Part shown: positions 51,313 to 60,011 of the stretch, in pieces | How the letters are laid out: each line of letters begins with the position of its first letter | How positions within the stretch are numbered: the first letter of the stretch is position 1 | Assembly (NCBI RefSeq): GCF_003461245.1 | Contig: NZ_QTWS01000010.1 | Location: 36,944 to 100,943 of the forward strand | Direction: 5' to 3' | DNA: 64,000 nt | From: Blautia sp. AF19-10LB | Lineage (GTDB): Bacteria > Bacillota > Clostridia > Lachnospirales > Lachnospiraceae | The notes under the pieces: generated by a model | What the model saw: only the letters and a program-made list of their open reading frames with translations | Told to the model about the DNA's origin: nothing | Database searches by the model: none | Translations under genes and position numbers: made by a program

Positions 51313-52179
51313 TTACGCCATCGTCATAAGTACCGTTCCGACAGTGATCAGTACAACTCCCACCGCAGATTTGCGCGTCAGTTTTTCGTGGAAAACGATC
51401 CAGGAAAAAGCAATCGTCGCGAGAATACTGAGTTTATCGATCGGCACGACAACACTTGCAGGTCCTTCCTGCAGAGCACGATAATAACAGAGCCAGGAAG
51501 CTCCTGTCGCGATACCTGAAAGTCCGATAAAAAGAAGCTCTTTTTTCTCAATCTCTTTTACTTCCTTCTGCTTACCCTGGACAAAAACCATCAGCCATGC
51601 CATCAGAAGCACAACTGTTGTACGGATCGCGGTTCCCAGGTTTGAGTCAATCCCTGAAATTCCAACCTTTCCAAGAATCGCTGTCAGGCTCGCAAAGACT
51701 GCTGAAAGCACTGCATAAATAAACCAACTGCTGTCTTTTTTCTTTGTATCTTCTATAACTTTCTTTCTGGAGATCATCATATAAGTACCGATCGCGATCA
51801 GACAGACACAGCCAAGCTTCGCCCATGTCAGTCCCTCATGGAGAAAGATCAACGCCAGGAAGATCGTCAGTATCGTACTGGATTTATCGATTGGCACAAC
51901 CTTGTTGACATCGCCTTTCTGGAGCGCATGAAAATAGCACAGCCACGATGCTCCCGTCGCCAGTCCGGACAAAACGAGAAACAGCAGCGTCTCTCTGCTG
52001 ATATTGTGGATTCCAGAAAAAGTCCCCGTGACCAGCACCATCAGCCATGAGAACAGAAGAACTACGATCGTTCTCACTGCTGTCGCCACATCTGAATCTG
52101 TTTTCTGAATTCCACACTTTGCGAGAATCGCTGTGATTCCCGCAAAAAAAGAAGATCCTACTGCGAATAAGATCCACAT
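51313..52179 (-). CDS. EamA/DMT-family transporter
   Basis: 288 residues with ten helices formed by two homologous EamA halves; each half has the block GITAILAKCGI / SLTAILGKVGI and the later ATGASWLCYFHALQKGD / ATGASWLCYYRALQEGP. The repeat shows internal duplication. The start is set at the ATG at 52179, which has GAGGGGGG eight bases upstream; an earlier in-frame ATG overlaps that site. Substrate unknown; drug/metabolite exporters of this type move amino acids or related compounds. Confidence 0.88.
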   Translation of the reverse strand: MWILFAVGSSFFAGITAILAKCGIQKTDSDVATAVRTIVVLLFSWLMVLVTGTFSGIHNISRETLLFLVLSGLATGASWLCYFHALQKGDVNKVVPIDKSSTILTIFLALIFLHEGLTWAKLGCVCLIAIGTYMMISRKKVIEDTKKKDSSWFIYAVLSAVFASLTAILGKVGISGIDSNLGTAIRTTVVLLMAWLMVFVQGKQKEVKEIEKKELLFIGLSGIATGASWLCYYRALQEGPASVVVPIDKLSILATIAFSWIVFHEKLTRKSAVGVVLITVGTVLMTMA

Positions 52180-52212
52180 AAACAATCCCCCCTCTTTATT
52201 CATTTTATCTGC

Positions 52213-52238
52213 AAAAAGAGCAGGTCTCTGCCCGCTCT
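52213..52238 (-). terminator. Terminator after the 52256 gene
   Basis: On the minus strand AGAGCGGG and CCTGCTCT form an eight-pair stem (one G-T pair) over CAGAGA, followed by TTTTT. Confidence 0.75.
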
Positions 52239-52255
52239 CTGCTAATCAATCCTTA

Positions 52256-52516
52256 TTAATCCTCATCAAAGTTTACTGCGTAAACTCCCTCTGGAAGTCT
52301 CATTGTAAGGATTCCAAGATTAAATTCATGATCCATAACTGTGATATGATACTCAAAGATCACATCATCCTCAAACTTGGACAGTAATACATAAGTGCCG
52401 TTTTCTTTGCCGTCAATCTGGTCACAGATGTCCTCGTAGACTGCTTCACCGGAAATTTCCCTCGGATAACCTGATGACTTGATCTTTTCCTCAATTGCCT
52501 GATATAATTCTTCCAT
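52256..52516 (-). CDS. Small conserved protein of unknown function
   Basis: 86 residues, acidic, beginning MEELYQAIEEKIKSSGYPRE, with a beta-rich second half (GTYVLLSKFEDDVIFEYHIT). No cysteine cluster, membrane segment or catalytic motif. It lies 14 bases after the acylphosphatase gene and is probably co-transcribed with it. I do not recognise the family with confidence. Confidence 0.7.
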   Translation of the reverse strand: MEELYQAIEEKIKSSGYPREISGEAVYEDICDQIDGKENGTYVLLSKFEDDVIFEYHITVMDHEFNLGILTMRLPEGVYAVNFDED

Positions 52517-52530
52517 TTGTGCATCTCCCT

Positions 52531-52806
52531 TCAGTAGCGGATTCCGAATCGCCGCTCATCCTCATCCAGAGAAATCCTTCGCCTTCGGATATCATCGATC
52601 TCTATATAACGGTCATTGTAAAGTGCCTGAATGATCTTGTCAATATCTTCTTCAAGGCCCTGCAATTCTGTCGAAACAGAACCGTCATATTCGTTTCTCG
52701 CCCATCCGGTCACACTGTACATCTGTGCCAGGTATCCTAATTTATACCGGAATCCAACACCCTGGACTCGTCCATAAAAACTGATCGCTTCTCTGATTTT
52801 CTGCAT
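52531..52806 (-). CDS. acyP: Acylphosphatase
   Basis: 91 residues, the standard size. The active-site loop GRVQGVGFRYKLGYLA carries the phosphate-binding arginine, and WARNEYDGSVSTELQG supplies the catalytic asparagine (normally GWVRN-x-x-DG). It hydrolyses carboxyl-phosphate bonds such as in acetyl phosphate or 1,3-bisphosphoglycerate. The C-terminus RRISLDEDERRFGIRY follows the family pattern. Confidence 0.93.
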   Translation of the reverse strand: MQKIREAISFYGRVQGVGFRYKLGYLAQMYSVTGWARNEYDGSVSTELQGLEEDIDKIIQALYNDRYIEIDDIRRRRISLDEDERRFGIRY

Positions 52807-52827
52807 GGTTTTTCCTCTATATTTATT

Positions 52828-53343
52828 TTATCTGTTTCTCAGTTTTTCCATAATTTTGTATCCTATATATCCTGACAAAATTCCGAGAAGGATTCCTCCC
52901 AGTACATCTGTAGGATAATGTACATATAAATAAAGTCTTGAGACTGCGATCAGGCAGGCAAGTACCAGCGCCGGTTTCCAGGCTTTATTTTTTGCAAAAT
53001 ACAATGCGCCCACTGTTGTAAACGATGCTGATGTGTGACCCGACGGGAAAGAAAAATCGTGAAGCTTCGGAACCAGAAGCTGAACCGTCGTATTTACATC
53101 ATACGGTCTTGTCCTCGCAAACAGATTTTTGAGAATCACATTGCACAGTATCGTCTGTACAACCAGTGCCGCCAGCATTACGCCGCCGGCCCGCCTTGTT
53201 TTCGGTATCACCAGAAAGATCGCCGTCAAAATGATCCAGATAATTCCGGCATCTCCAAGTCTGGTGATCCCGACCATGATCTTATCCAGCACCGGTGTAT
53301 GCAGTGTCTGGATAAAATCCAGGATTTTTAATTCAATGCTCAT
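52828..53343 (-). CDS. PAP2-family membrane phosphatase
   Basis: 171 residues with about five membrane helices and the three phosphatase signatures: KNLFARTRPYD, FSFPSGHTSASF, SRLYLYVHYPTDVLGG. Such enzymes dephosphorylate lipid phosphates, including undecaprenyl pyrophosphate. The ATG at 53343 is preferred over a GTG nine bases earlier because GGAG lies eight bases before it. That ribosome site is inside the tnpB remnant, so an insertion shaped its upstream region. Confidence 0.92.
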   Translation of the reverse strand: MSIELKILDFIQTLHTPVLDKIMVGITRLGDAGIIWIILTAIFLVIPKTRRAGGVMLAALVVQTILCNVILKNLFARTRPYDVNTTVQLLVPKLHDFSFPSGHTSASFTTVGALYFAKNKAWKPALVLACLIAVSRLYLYVHYPTDVLGGILLGILSGYIGYKIMEKLRNR

Positions 53344-53461
53344 AATCCTCACTCCATTGTTTATAAATGTATCTGCATGTGCCGATTGTCTTATGTATTT
53401 TAATCTTCTGCTCTTCTGTAGGATTGATCTCTGTTTTGAATCGCTTCAGCAATCTCCTCAT
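53333..53461 (-). pseudogene. IS605-family tnpB remnant (N-terminus only)
   Basis: A 42-codon reading frame begins MRRLLKRFKTEINPTEEQKI, then KIHKTIGTCRYIYKQW, the N-terminal signature of the TnpB/OrfB proteins of IS200/IS605 elements (normally near 370-450 residues). After the tryptophan it runs into the PAP2 start region and stops. An AGGAAAAGG site precedes the ATG. The nuclease domain, right end and any tnpA are gone. Confidence 0.8.
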
Positions 53462-53498
53462 CCTTTTCCTATTTATCCCATGAACAAGACCTAAGCTC

Positions 53499-53717
53499 CT
53501 ACCGCAGTTTCCTCAGTTCGCCTTCGATCAGGAACACTTCGTCGCCCTCGTTGATGTCCAGCTCATACAGTCTGGCATCTTTTTCGTGGATGATCTTTTC
53601 TTCTCCTGTGAGATTGCTTTTGAGAAGTACTTTGTCTTTGATCTCAAATCCATCCGGCCACCCTTCACAGCCGAAATCCGGTTCTTCAATATGTAAAACC
53701 TGAAATGTTTCCAGCAT
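53499..53717 (-). CDS. Small protein of unknown function
   Basis: 72 residues, acidic: MLETFQVLHIEEPDFGCEGW to the end EVFLIEGELRKLR. A beta-rich pattern with DINEGDEVFLIEGE at the C-terminus suggests a small barrel. It lies 23 bases after the transglutaminase-like gene in the same direction and has a plausible GGGGAAATT ribosome site. Function not recognisable. Confidence 0.65.
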   Translation of the reverse strand: MLETFQVLHIEEPDFGCEGWPDGFEIKDKVLLKSNLTGEEKIIHEKDARLYELDINEGDEVFLIEGELRKLR

Positions 53718-53740
53718 AGTAATTTCCCCTTATTAAAAAA

Positions 53741-54766
53741 TTATTCTTTTTCTCCCTCATTTGCATCTTCCATTGTGATGCATTCCTGTGCCTGTTCTTC
53801 TATGTAATGGAGGCTCAGGACTGCCTGCGGCCAGTTGACATTTACAACTGATGTCTTTTTTCTTTCTTCTCCCGCTTTGCGGATCAGGTCGAGAAGTTCC
53901 TTCAGTACTTCTCTGGTAAGATAGCCGCCACGCCAGTGGAAGGTGAGTGTTTTGCCTTTCTTTGCAGCCTGCAGGGAGCGCTTGTAGACATCTTCCTGCT
54001 TCGTAAAGGAAAGTTTCTTTTCTTTGTAGTAAAAATGTTCGTGATCTGTGCAGTGTGGTGCCGGTGCGATCAGAGGCTCATGATCCCGGAAAATACTCTT
54101 ATCGTCAAGATTAAAGTAATCGTAGCGGATATCCTGCACCTGGTCGCTCTTTCCAAGGGCGTTGTCAAAAGTCGCATCCAGATGATAATATACGCCGCCG
54201 ACTTTGACGATATTCCAGGTGTGGCGGTATTTAATCCCCTTATCCGGATTGTTTCCGCAGATTGCGATGACGCACCAGACACCAAGCTCATCGAGAAGGA
54301 CTTTGACCGCCTTGGCGATTCCCTCACAGACACCCACTCCCTGTCCGAGCGGTCCTATGATCTCGTGAGAATATGGTTTCTTGAGTTTATCGTAGCGGAT
54401 GTTTTCGCAGATAAAATCGTGGACATATTTTTCCTTTTCCCATTCGGACAGGTTTTTGGCAGGCCGCACGAGCTTGTCTACCCGTGCGGTCATTGCCTTC
54501 TGGTGTTCTTTGATCTTACTTTTTTCGAAGAGATATTCCGGGATAAAGATGATATTCGGTGAGTCTTTGTAGTAGCGGTACTTGTATCCGGTTGCCCAGA
54601 AAATCTCCGGATGATCCAGCCTCAGCTGAAAAAATACATCATATAGAGCATCTGCATCCAGTGCCGGAATCTGAAATTCATCCGCCAGTCCGCGGATTCC
54701 CTGCAGCATGGCATGATACGCCGCCTGCTTCTGTTTATCCATGTAGTTGTAGTAATACTGTTCCAT
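53741..54766 (-). CDS. Transglutaminase-like cysteine protein
   Basis: 341 residues without a signal peptide, so probably cytoplasmic. The transglutaminase-like triad is visible: C147 in GVGVCEGIAKA, H182 in YRHTWNIVKV, D197 in HLDATFDNALG. Before it lie WEKEKYVHDFICENIRYDKL, the usual lead-in helix. The C-terminal third (about 250-341) is lysine-rich and unassigned. In bacteria this fold serves as protease, peptidase or amidase. The small 54787 gene precedes it with a 20-base gap. Confidence 0.85.
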   Translation of the reverse strand: MEQYYYNYMDKQKQAAYHAMLQGIRGLADEFQIPALDADALYDVFFQLRLDHPEIFWATGYKYRYYKDSPNIIFIPEYLFEKSKIKEHQKAMTARVDKLVRPAKNLSEWEKEKYVHDFICENIRYDKLKKPYSHEIIGPLGQGVGVCEGIAKAVKVLLDELGVWCVIAICGNNPDKGIKYRHTWNIVKVGGVYYHLDATFDNALGKSDQVQDIRYDYFNLDDKSIFRDHEPLIAPAPHCTDHEHFYYKEKKLSFTKQEDVYKRSLQAAKKGKTLTFHWRGGYLTREVLKELLDLIRKAGEERKKTSVVNVNWPQAVLSLHYIEEQAQECITMEDANEGEKE

Positions 54767-54786
54767 CTTACTCGTATCTCCCGGAT

Positions 54787-54957
54787 CTATTTCATAGAGT
54801 ACTGCATCATCTCATAATGAAGGATACATCCCTCATAAATCTCCATCGGCAGAAGCGCCCTCGCCACCAGCTTAAGTTCCTCCTCTGGTCTGTCAATCCT
54901 CTGCAGATGTGCATAGTCTCCATCGATCTGTTTTACTTCATAATCACATTCTAACAT
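54787..54957 (-). CDS. 56-residue small protein upstream of the transglutaminase-like gene
   Basis: MLECDYEVKQIDGDYAHLQR at the start and LLPMEIYEGCILHYEMMQYS near the end. AAGGAG lies seven bases before the ATG, and spacing to both neighbours is short, so it is very likely translated. The I-D-G-D-Y-A-x-L pattern with LLP…EG resembles small DUF3006-like barrels, but the match is weak. No cysteine motif or membrane segment. Function unknown. Confidence 0.6.
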   Translation of the reverse strand: MLECDYEVKQIDGDYAHLQRIDRPEEELKLVARALLPMEIYEGCILHYEMMQYSMK

Positions 54958-54988
54958 TGTTTTTCTCCTTATTGTAAAGTGGATATTT

Positions 54989-56425
54989 TTAATTTACCTT
55001 ATTTCCATTCTCGTCATAGTTCCAGTCATCAAACCAATCTGTCTCTTCCGAATCTCTGTTGTCAAAATCGTTGAACCAATCCGTTTCTTCTGTATTTTCC
55101 TCCAATGCAGCTTCTGTTGGGGAGATTTCAACTGTCGGAACAGGGGCTTCTGTTGGAGTTTCTATCGGAGCTTCCGTTGGTGCTGCACTTATTGTCGGAA
55201 TGGCAGTTGCCGATACTTCCTGATTCTCTTTCGATTCGATTTTCTGTAAATTTCCCATTCTCATATAGCCAAATGCAGCAATTGCAATTCCCGCAATACA
55301 CAGAATGCCGATTATCGCTGGCATTTTGGAGGATTTCTTTGGAGTTTTCGGGGTTTTATTCTCCGGTTCCACCGGCTGTACTATCACCCGTTCCGGTTTC
55401 ACTGATTCTGTTTTCTCTGCTTCTGTTTTCTCCAAATCATCTTCCAATCCGGAGAAAAAATGAATGTCTTCTTCTGCTCTTTCTTTTTCTGAAACTTTTG
55501 CTGTTTCCTGGTCTTTCTGGTTCTGGTCATAGCTTTGTAAAAGCTTTTCTAGTTCTTCATACATTTCCTGCGGACTCTGGTATCGATCTCTCGGATTAAC
55601 TGCACATGCCTTCCGCAGAATATCGCCAAGTACATGGCCTCCCATTGCCGGGTCTGGAAGTATCTCTCCTTTTAGACGTCTCTGCTTTGCCTTTGTCACA
55701 TCACTGTATGACACAACTTCCCGATCCGGTGGCACAAACGGCAACTTTCCCTTATTTGCAAGCTGGTATAAAACAATCCCCAGAGAGTAAAGATCTACCG
55801 TAGCATCATACACTTTTCCGTAAAAAACTTCCGGAGCCATATAGCTTTCAGTTCCTGCCCGCGTAGACCCTGACATCGTATGTTCCAACTGTTTGGAAAT
55901 TCCGAAATCGCCTAATTTATACTCCCCAAACTCTGAAATAAAAATATTGGCTGGTTTGATATCTCTGTGTATAACACCTTTTTTCCTGCATGCCTGCAGC
56001 CCATCGCACAGATCAAGTCCCAGTTTCAGGATTTCTTTCATTGTAAGGTTTCTTTCGCTTCGAAGCTGCACCAGACTTTTAAGAAGTTCCATCCTTATAA
56101 AAAGAGTCCACCCATCAGGTTCTTCCTGAATTTCAGAATCCTCAATCGCCACAATATGTGATGCACTTTTCAAAGATTCCATAATATTAATCTCTGAAGT
56201 AATATTCGCCTGCGTTTCCTGTAAATACGATGCCAGTGAAATCCTTTCGGATTCCAGTTCTCGCCTTTTCTGCTCATCAAGCGATACGTGAATTACTTTC
56301 AATGCCGCTCTGGCAGCATATTGGGTATTCTCTTTCCGGATTTCATAGACATCTCCATACGTTCCTTTTCCGATAAGCTTAACTACTTCCCAGTTTTTCC
56401 ATGGTAACGCTTTTTCCTGTCCCAT
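54989..56425 (-). CDS. Membrane Ser/Thr protein kinase with acidic outer tail
   Basis: 478 residues. Kinase domain ~13-290: glycine loop IGKGTYGDVYEI, K43, HRDIKPAN at 153-160, DFGISK at 173-178, AGTESYMAPEVFYG. A Glu/Lys-rich linker is followed by one membrane helix (AIIGILCIAGIAIAAFGYM, about 367-385). The outer ~90 residues are Thr/Pro/Glu-rich (PTEAP repeats) and end in a doubled EETDWFNDFD / EETDWFDDWN motif. There are no PASTA domains, so it is not the PrkC/Stk1 type that reads cell-wall fragments. Ligand unknown. Confidence 0.9.
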   Translation of the reverse strand: MGQEKALPWKNWEVVKLIGKGTYGDVYEIRKENTQYAARAALKVIHVSLDEQKRRELESERISLASYLQETQANITSEINIMESLKSASHIVAIEDSEIQEEPDGWTLFIRMELLKSLVQLRSERNLTMKEILKLGLDLCDGLQACRKKGVIHRDIKPANIFISEFGEYKLGDFGISKQLEHTMSGSTRAGTESYMAPEVFYGKVYDATVDLYSLGIVLYQLANKGKLPFVPPDREVVSYSDVTKAKQRRLKGEILPDPAMGGHVLGDILRKACAVNPRDRYQSPQEMYEELEKLLQSYDQNQKDQETAKVSEKERAEEDIHFFSGLEDDLEKTEAEKTESVKPERVIVQPVEPENKTPKTPKKSSKMPAIIGILCIAGIAIAAFGYMRMGNLQKIESKENQEVSATAIPTISAAPTEAPIETPTEAPVPTVEISPTEAALEENTEETDWFNDFDNRDSEETDWFDDWNYDENGNKVN

Positions 56426-56449
56426 ATTTTTCTTTCCCTTTTTAATTTT

Positions 56450-58261
56450 TTATATTCTTAATTTCTTTCTGAATTCACGCAACATGTCCTTTTTCTGAAA
56501 AATAAACAAACCTGCCAGCGTCAGAAAGCTGATCCCTGCACTTAATACAGACGGCCAGGTGTAAGTAATGAGGCCGACTGCGGTCAGGATTGCAGGAATA
56601 CATCCTATACCTGCGGATTGTATCAGATAATACAGATATTCTTCTCTTTCCAGATGGTTGATCTTTGCGATCACAGGGATCGAACCCAGGACTGCCAGTG
56701 CTCCGAATGGAAATACGAAGTCGATCGACCAGCCATGCCATCCCGTAAAATGATCCCACAAAACACATAAAACCGTTATGATCAGAAGCTGCCACATTTC
56801 ATTCTTGAGGATGTTTCTTCGCTTCAGATAAGCCACATGAACCACCAGCCATGCACAGAAACAGCCTGCTGACGCGAACCAGAACCAGTTCAGTGTTCCG
56901 AGCATCAGATAGTTGAACATGCCGCAGATCACAGCAACTGCCAGGCACAAAAATGTGAAAGTCTGCATCACTTTTCTGTCCTCTTTTTTTTGTTTTTCAC
57001 CGCATCCCGGGAATTCATTTTTTTCTTCTTTGCAGGAAATCCCCTCTTCTTTCAGCATGCGGACAAAGTTTTTCTGGATCCTGTCATCCGGTATCTTAGA
57101 GGTAAAATCTACCACAAACTGATCTTCATAAGAACAGGAGCAGACCTGCAGGGAATTCGTGCTTGCAAAGATACCGAACCTGTCAATATATTTCTTATAT
57201 TCCGGAGGGAATTTGAGAATTCCGATATTGGAATATACTGCTGTAATACTTCTTCCTCCCAGATTTGCACCTGCAATGAGGAAATATCGTTTGATCTCCA
57301 GTGGGACTGCACGTATGAACGGATTCTTTTCCAGACGGACATAACCGTTCATATCCATTGCGATCCTGTCTTTCTGAAGTTTTTCTTTAAACTGGTCTTT
57401 TACGGATTGCAGAAGCTGTTCGAAAGTTGTACTTTCCTCAAATTTATAGCCTACTTCGATCCAGCCAAAGAAATTTCCCATTGACTGTGATGGAAAATAA
57501 TTACGCAGATTGACCGGGATCATCAGTGTGATCGGGCGCTTCTGCTGGTTCTTCGGGATATCCTCATGAATCGCGCGAAGCAGAAGTGCAGTCAGAAATA
57601 TCGTGATCGACACACTATAAGAACGGGCTTTTGCCAGAATCTCTTTCACCGAAAAAATGACTTCCGTGATCTGCATATCGGAGTGAATCAGTTTCTCTCC
57701 TTTCAGCTGCACTGCCGGTGGTTTTTTCTCTTTGTTTTTTGGGATTTTTGACGAATAATACTGTGAAAAACTGTCCTCTTCCTGCTCGCCGGGAGTCGCC
57801 TCATCTGCCAGTTCGATCCATGGAAGTTTATCTTCAGGATGTGCCAGGATCAAGTAATCCTGAACCAGTTCTGTAACGAAATTCATCGCTCCTGTTCCGT
57901 CTGTCAGTGCATGATAAACCTCGAAATTGATCCGGTTTCTGTGGTAGCTCACGCGAAACAGAAGCGACTTCTGATCCGGTATATAGAGCTGGCTGCACGG
58001 TGGTTTTTTCTCCGGTTTTACGACTGCCCGGATGTCTCTTCGCTCCAGATAAAACCAGAACAAACCCTTGCGGAGCACCGCCTGGAACAGTGGATATTTC
58101 TCCATTGTCTGGTCCAGTGCTTTCTGCAGAATATCCGGATCTACCTCTTCTTTCAGCTGGCAGTAAAACCGGAAAACCCTGCTGTCATTCTTCCCCGTCA
58201 CCAGCGGAAAAGCCAGTGCCGCGTTATCTAATTTTCTCCATTTTGAATATCCTGTTTCCAC
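56450..58261 (-). CDS. Acyltransferase (condensation-like fold) with C-terminal membrane domain
   Basis: 603 residues. The N-terminal ~415 residues have the condensation/alcohol-acetyltransferase fold: LDQTMEKYPLFQAVLRKG and the catalytic H117-x-x-x-D121 in YHALTDGTGAMNF. Residues ~430-590 carry about six membrane helices (DUF6320-like). It probably transfers an acyl group to a hydroxyl acceptor, but neither partner is known. It overlaps the alpha/beta hydrolase gene by 34 bases. There is no carrier or adenylation domain, so it is not a peptide synthetase. Confidence 0.8.
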   Translation of the reverse strand: METGYSKWRKLDNAALAFPLVTGKNDSRVFRFYCQLKEEVDPDILQKALDQTMEKYPLFQAVLRKGLFWFYLERRDIRAVVKPEKKPPCSQLYIPDQKSLLFRVSYHRNRINFEVYHALTDGTGAMNFVTELVQDYLILAHPEDKLPWIELADEATPGEQEEDSFSQYYSSKIPKNKEKKPPAVQLKGEKLIHSDMQITEVIFSVKEILAKARSYSVSITIFLTALLLRAIHEDIPKNQQKRPITLMIPVNLRNYFPSQSMGNFFGWIEVGYKFEESTTFEQLLQSVKDQFKEKLQKDRIAMDMNGYVRLEKNPFIRAVPLEIKRYFLIAGANLGGRSITAVYSNIGILKFPPEYKKYIDRFGIFASTNSLQVCSCSYEDQFVVDFTSKIPDDRIQKNFVRMLKEEGISCKEEKNEFPGCGEKQKKEDRKVMQTFTFLCLAVAVICGMFNYLMLGTLNWFWFASAGCFCAWLVVHVAYLKRRNILKNEMWQLLIITVLCVLWDHFTGWHGWSIDFVFPFGALAVLGSIPVIAKINHLEREEYLYYLIQSAGIGCIPAILTAVGLITYTWPSVLSAGISFLTLAGLFIFQKKDMLREFRKKLRI

Positions 58262-59205
58262 GTTTTATCCGCTTCTTTCTCCAAAAACTTATTCATGATC
58301 TCAAAGCTTTCCTGCACATGAAGGAACCGGATCCCCAGTGCAAAATAGCCGTGAAGTGCTTCCGGGATCCTGTGCACTTCCACATAATTTCCCGCTTCTT
58401 CCAGGCGTTTACCGTATGCTTCTCCTTCGTCCCGCAGGGGATCAAACTCTGCGGTAAGGATCAACGTATCCGGCATATGGGAGAGGTCTTTTTCGAGGAT
58501 CGGTGCGAAATATGGGTTCTGTCTGTCATCTGGACTGCTCTCATATAATTTGAGATAATCTTCCATTTTGACTGCTGTGAGGAGATAGCCTTCGCCATTT
58601 TCCTGCACGGATCTATAGGGGGATTCTTCTGTATAACAGTTGTTCAATGCTGGATAGATCAGGATCTGTTTCCGTGGCATGAACTCTCCTCGTTCTCTTG
58701 CAAGAAGGCAGACCGCCGCCGCAAGATTTCCTCCTGCGCTGTCTCCAATGATCGTGATTCTGTCCGGATCAGCCGGAAGGATCAGTCTGCCTGTATAAAG
58801 TGCTTTCGCCGCCGCATAACAGTCCTCCAGCGGAACCGGGAAATGATATTCCGGTGCAAGACGATACTCCACAGACATCACGATATGCCCTGTAGACTGC
58901 GCCATCCTGCTGCATACGCGGTCATAATTCTCCACACTTTCCGTCACCCAGCCGCCGCCATGAAAAAAGAGCAGAACCGGATATTTTTCTCCATCCACAG
59001 GCTCTCCGCTCATAGCTTCCTCACTCGGAAAATACAGCCGCACAGGTACTTCATAAGCTCCATTATACACTTTTGTATCCAGTTTCTTCACAAATATACG
59101 CATCGCATCCAGCTTCTTAATATCTGCCAGCCGCCGTGACGCCTCCACCTCTATATTTCCATAAGATAGTGCATGTAAGATTGTTTGCATTGTCTTTGAA
59201 ATCAA
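58228..59205 (-). CDS. HSL-family alpha/beta hydrolase (esterase/lipase)
   Basis: 325 residues with the hormone-sensitive-lipase oxyanion motif HGGGW at 82-86, the nucleophile S156 in GDSAGGNLA, aspartate in LTAEFDPLRDEG and histidine in ALHGYFALG. It hydrolyses carboxyl esters. Overlap with the acyltransferase gene indicates tightly coupled expression, which suggests the two make and cleave, or otherwise manage, the same ester. Confidence 0.92.
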   Translation of the reverse strand: MISKTMQTILHALSYGNIEVEASRRLADIKKLDAMRIFVKKLDTKVYNGAYEVPVRLYFPSEEAMSGEPVDGEKYPVLLFFHGGGWVTESVENYDRVCSRMAQSTGHIVMSVEYRLAPEYHFPVPLEDCYAAAKALYTGRLILPADPDRITIIGDSAGGNLAAAVCLLARERGEFMPRKQILIYPALNNCYTEESPYRSVQENGEGYLLTAVKMEDYLKLYESSPDDRQNPYFAPILEKDLSHMPDTLILTAEFDPLRDEGEAYGKRLEEAGNYVEVHRIPEALHGYFALGIRFLHVQESFEIMNKFLEKEADKTWKQDIQNGEN

Positions 59206-59302
59206 ATGTTTACTCCTTGTCTGTGTGAATTAATATCTTACTCAACATTATATTATCTATTTTACTCTTTCGCAATTTGATTTTTGTTTTCTGTTTTGGA
59301 GT

Positions 59303-59346
59303 CAAAAAAAACCTGCCAGCGGTGTTTTTCACACCACTGGCAGGTT
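59303..59346 (-). terminator. Terminator after the 59365-59970 gene
   Basis: AACCTGCCAG/CTGGCAGGTT plus GGTGT/ACACC form a long stem with one mismatch. On the minus strand it is followed by TTTTTTT. Confidence 0.9.
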
Positions 59347-59364
59347 GGCATTTCCATGTCCGGA

Positions 59365-59970
59365 CTACGAATATCTTACGATTCTGCCGTTCCTCATATT
59401 AAAAATAATTTTATGAACCTTCCGGGATGAATAATTCCTTGAGTTCATATCGTACAAAATAGTAACATAGTTTCCGGAAGCAGTTACTTTGTATGGCCAG
59501 TAATTTCCGGTTCTGAATGTGTTTGTTTTCCAAATAATCTTTCCTTTAGTCGATATTTTGTAAACATACTTGTCATAGTAGCCGGTTACATAAAGATTAT
59601 CGTACCTGTCAAAACCGAAAATATGCCCTGCCGGGCTGATTTTGGATGTGCTCCATAAACGTCTGCCGTCTTTTTTCCGAAATGCAATTACTTTGGAACT
59701 CTCAAAAACATAAACTTTGTCTGCGCGAACAAGGCAGGTTATCTGCTTAAGTTCTGTAGCAGGATAACTCTTTGTTGTATATTTCCAGACTAATCTGCTC
59801 CTGCTGTCCAGCCCCCGTACAGTCATAAACTTCTTACCGCTTTTGTAATAAGTTTTCATTCTGACTGTAGTTGCTGTCCGATTTGCAGCCTGAGCCTGAA
59901 CAGGCATCATCGCCATTAATATCAAAAACAATATGACCGGTAACAGGATTTTTCTGGTCTTCTTTTTCAT
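59365..59970 (-). CDS. Secreted beta-propeller-like protein
   Basis: 201 residues from the ATG at 59970, chosen because GGAAAGGAAG precedes it; an earlier in-frame ATG gives no signal peptide at the end. Signal peptide MKKKTRKILLPVILFLILMA ending VQAQA. The body has PQQ/WD-like blade repeats (GRRLWSTSKI, GKIIWKTNTF, DNLYVTGYYDKYVYKIS). Too short for a full propeller, so perhaps half a ring or a dimer. It follows another secreted protein by ~40 bases. Function unknown. Confidence 0.75.
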   Translation of the reverse strand: MKKKTRKILLPVILFLILMAMMPVQAQAANRTATTVRMKTYYKSGKKFMTVRGLDSRSRLVWKYTTKSYPATELKQITCLVRADKVYVFESSKVIAFRKKDGRRLWSTSKISPAGHIFGFDRYDNLYVTGYYDKYVYKISTKGKIIWKTNTFRTGNYWPYKVTASGNYVTILYDMNSRNYSSRKVHKIIFNMRNGRIVRYS

Positions 59971-60011
59971 AGATATCTTCCTTTCCGGGATTATCCCAAA
60001 CATTCTCAAAG

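Noticed and set aside
56450..58261. Nonribosomal peptide synthetase condensation domain
   Set aside because: HALTDG is shared by the fold, but there is no adenylation or carrier domain, and the C-terminus is a membrane domain.
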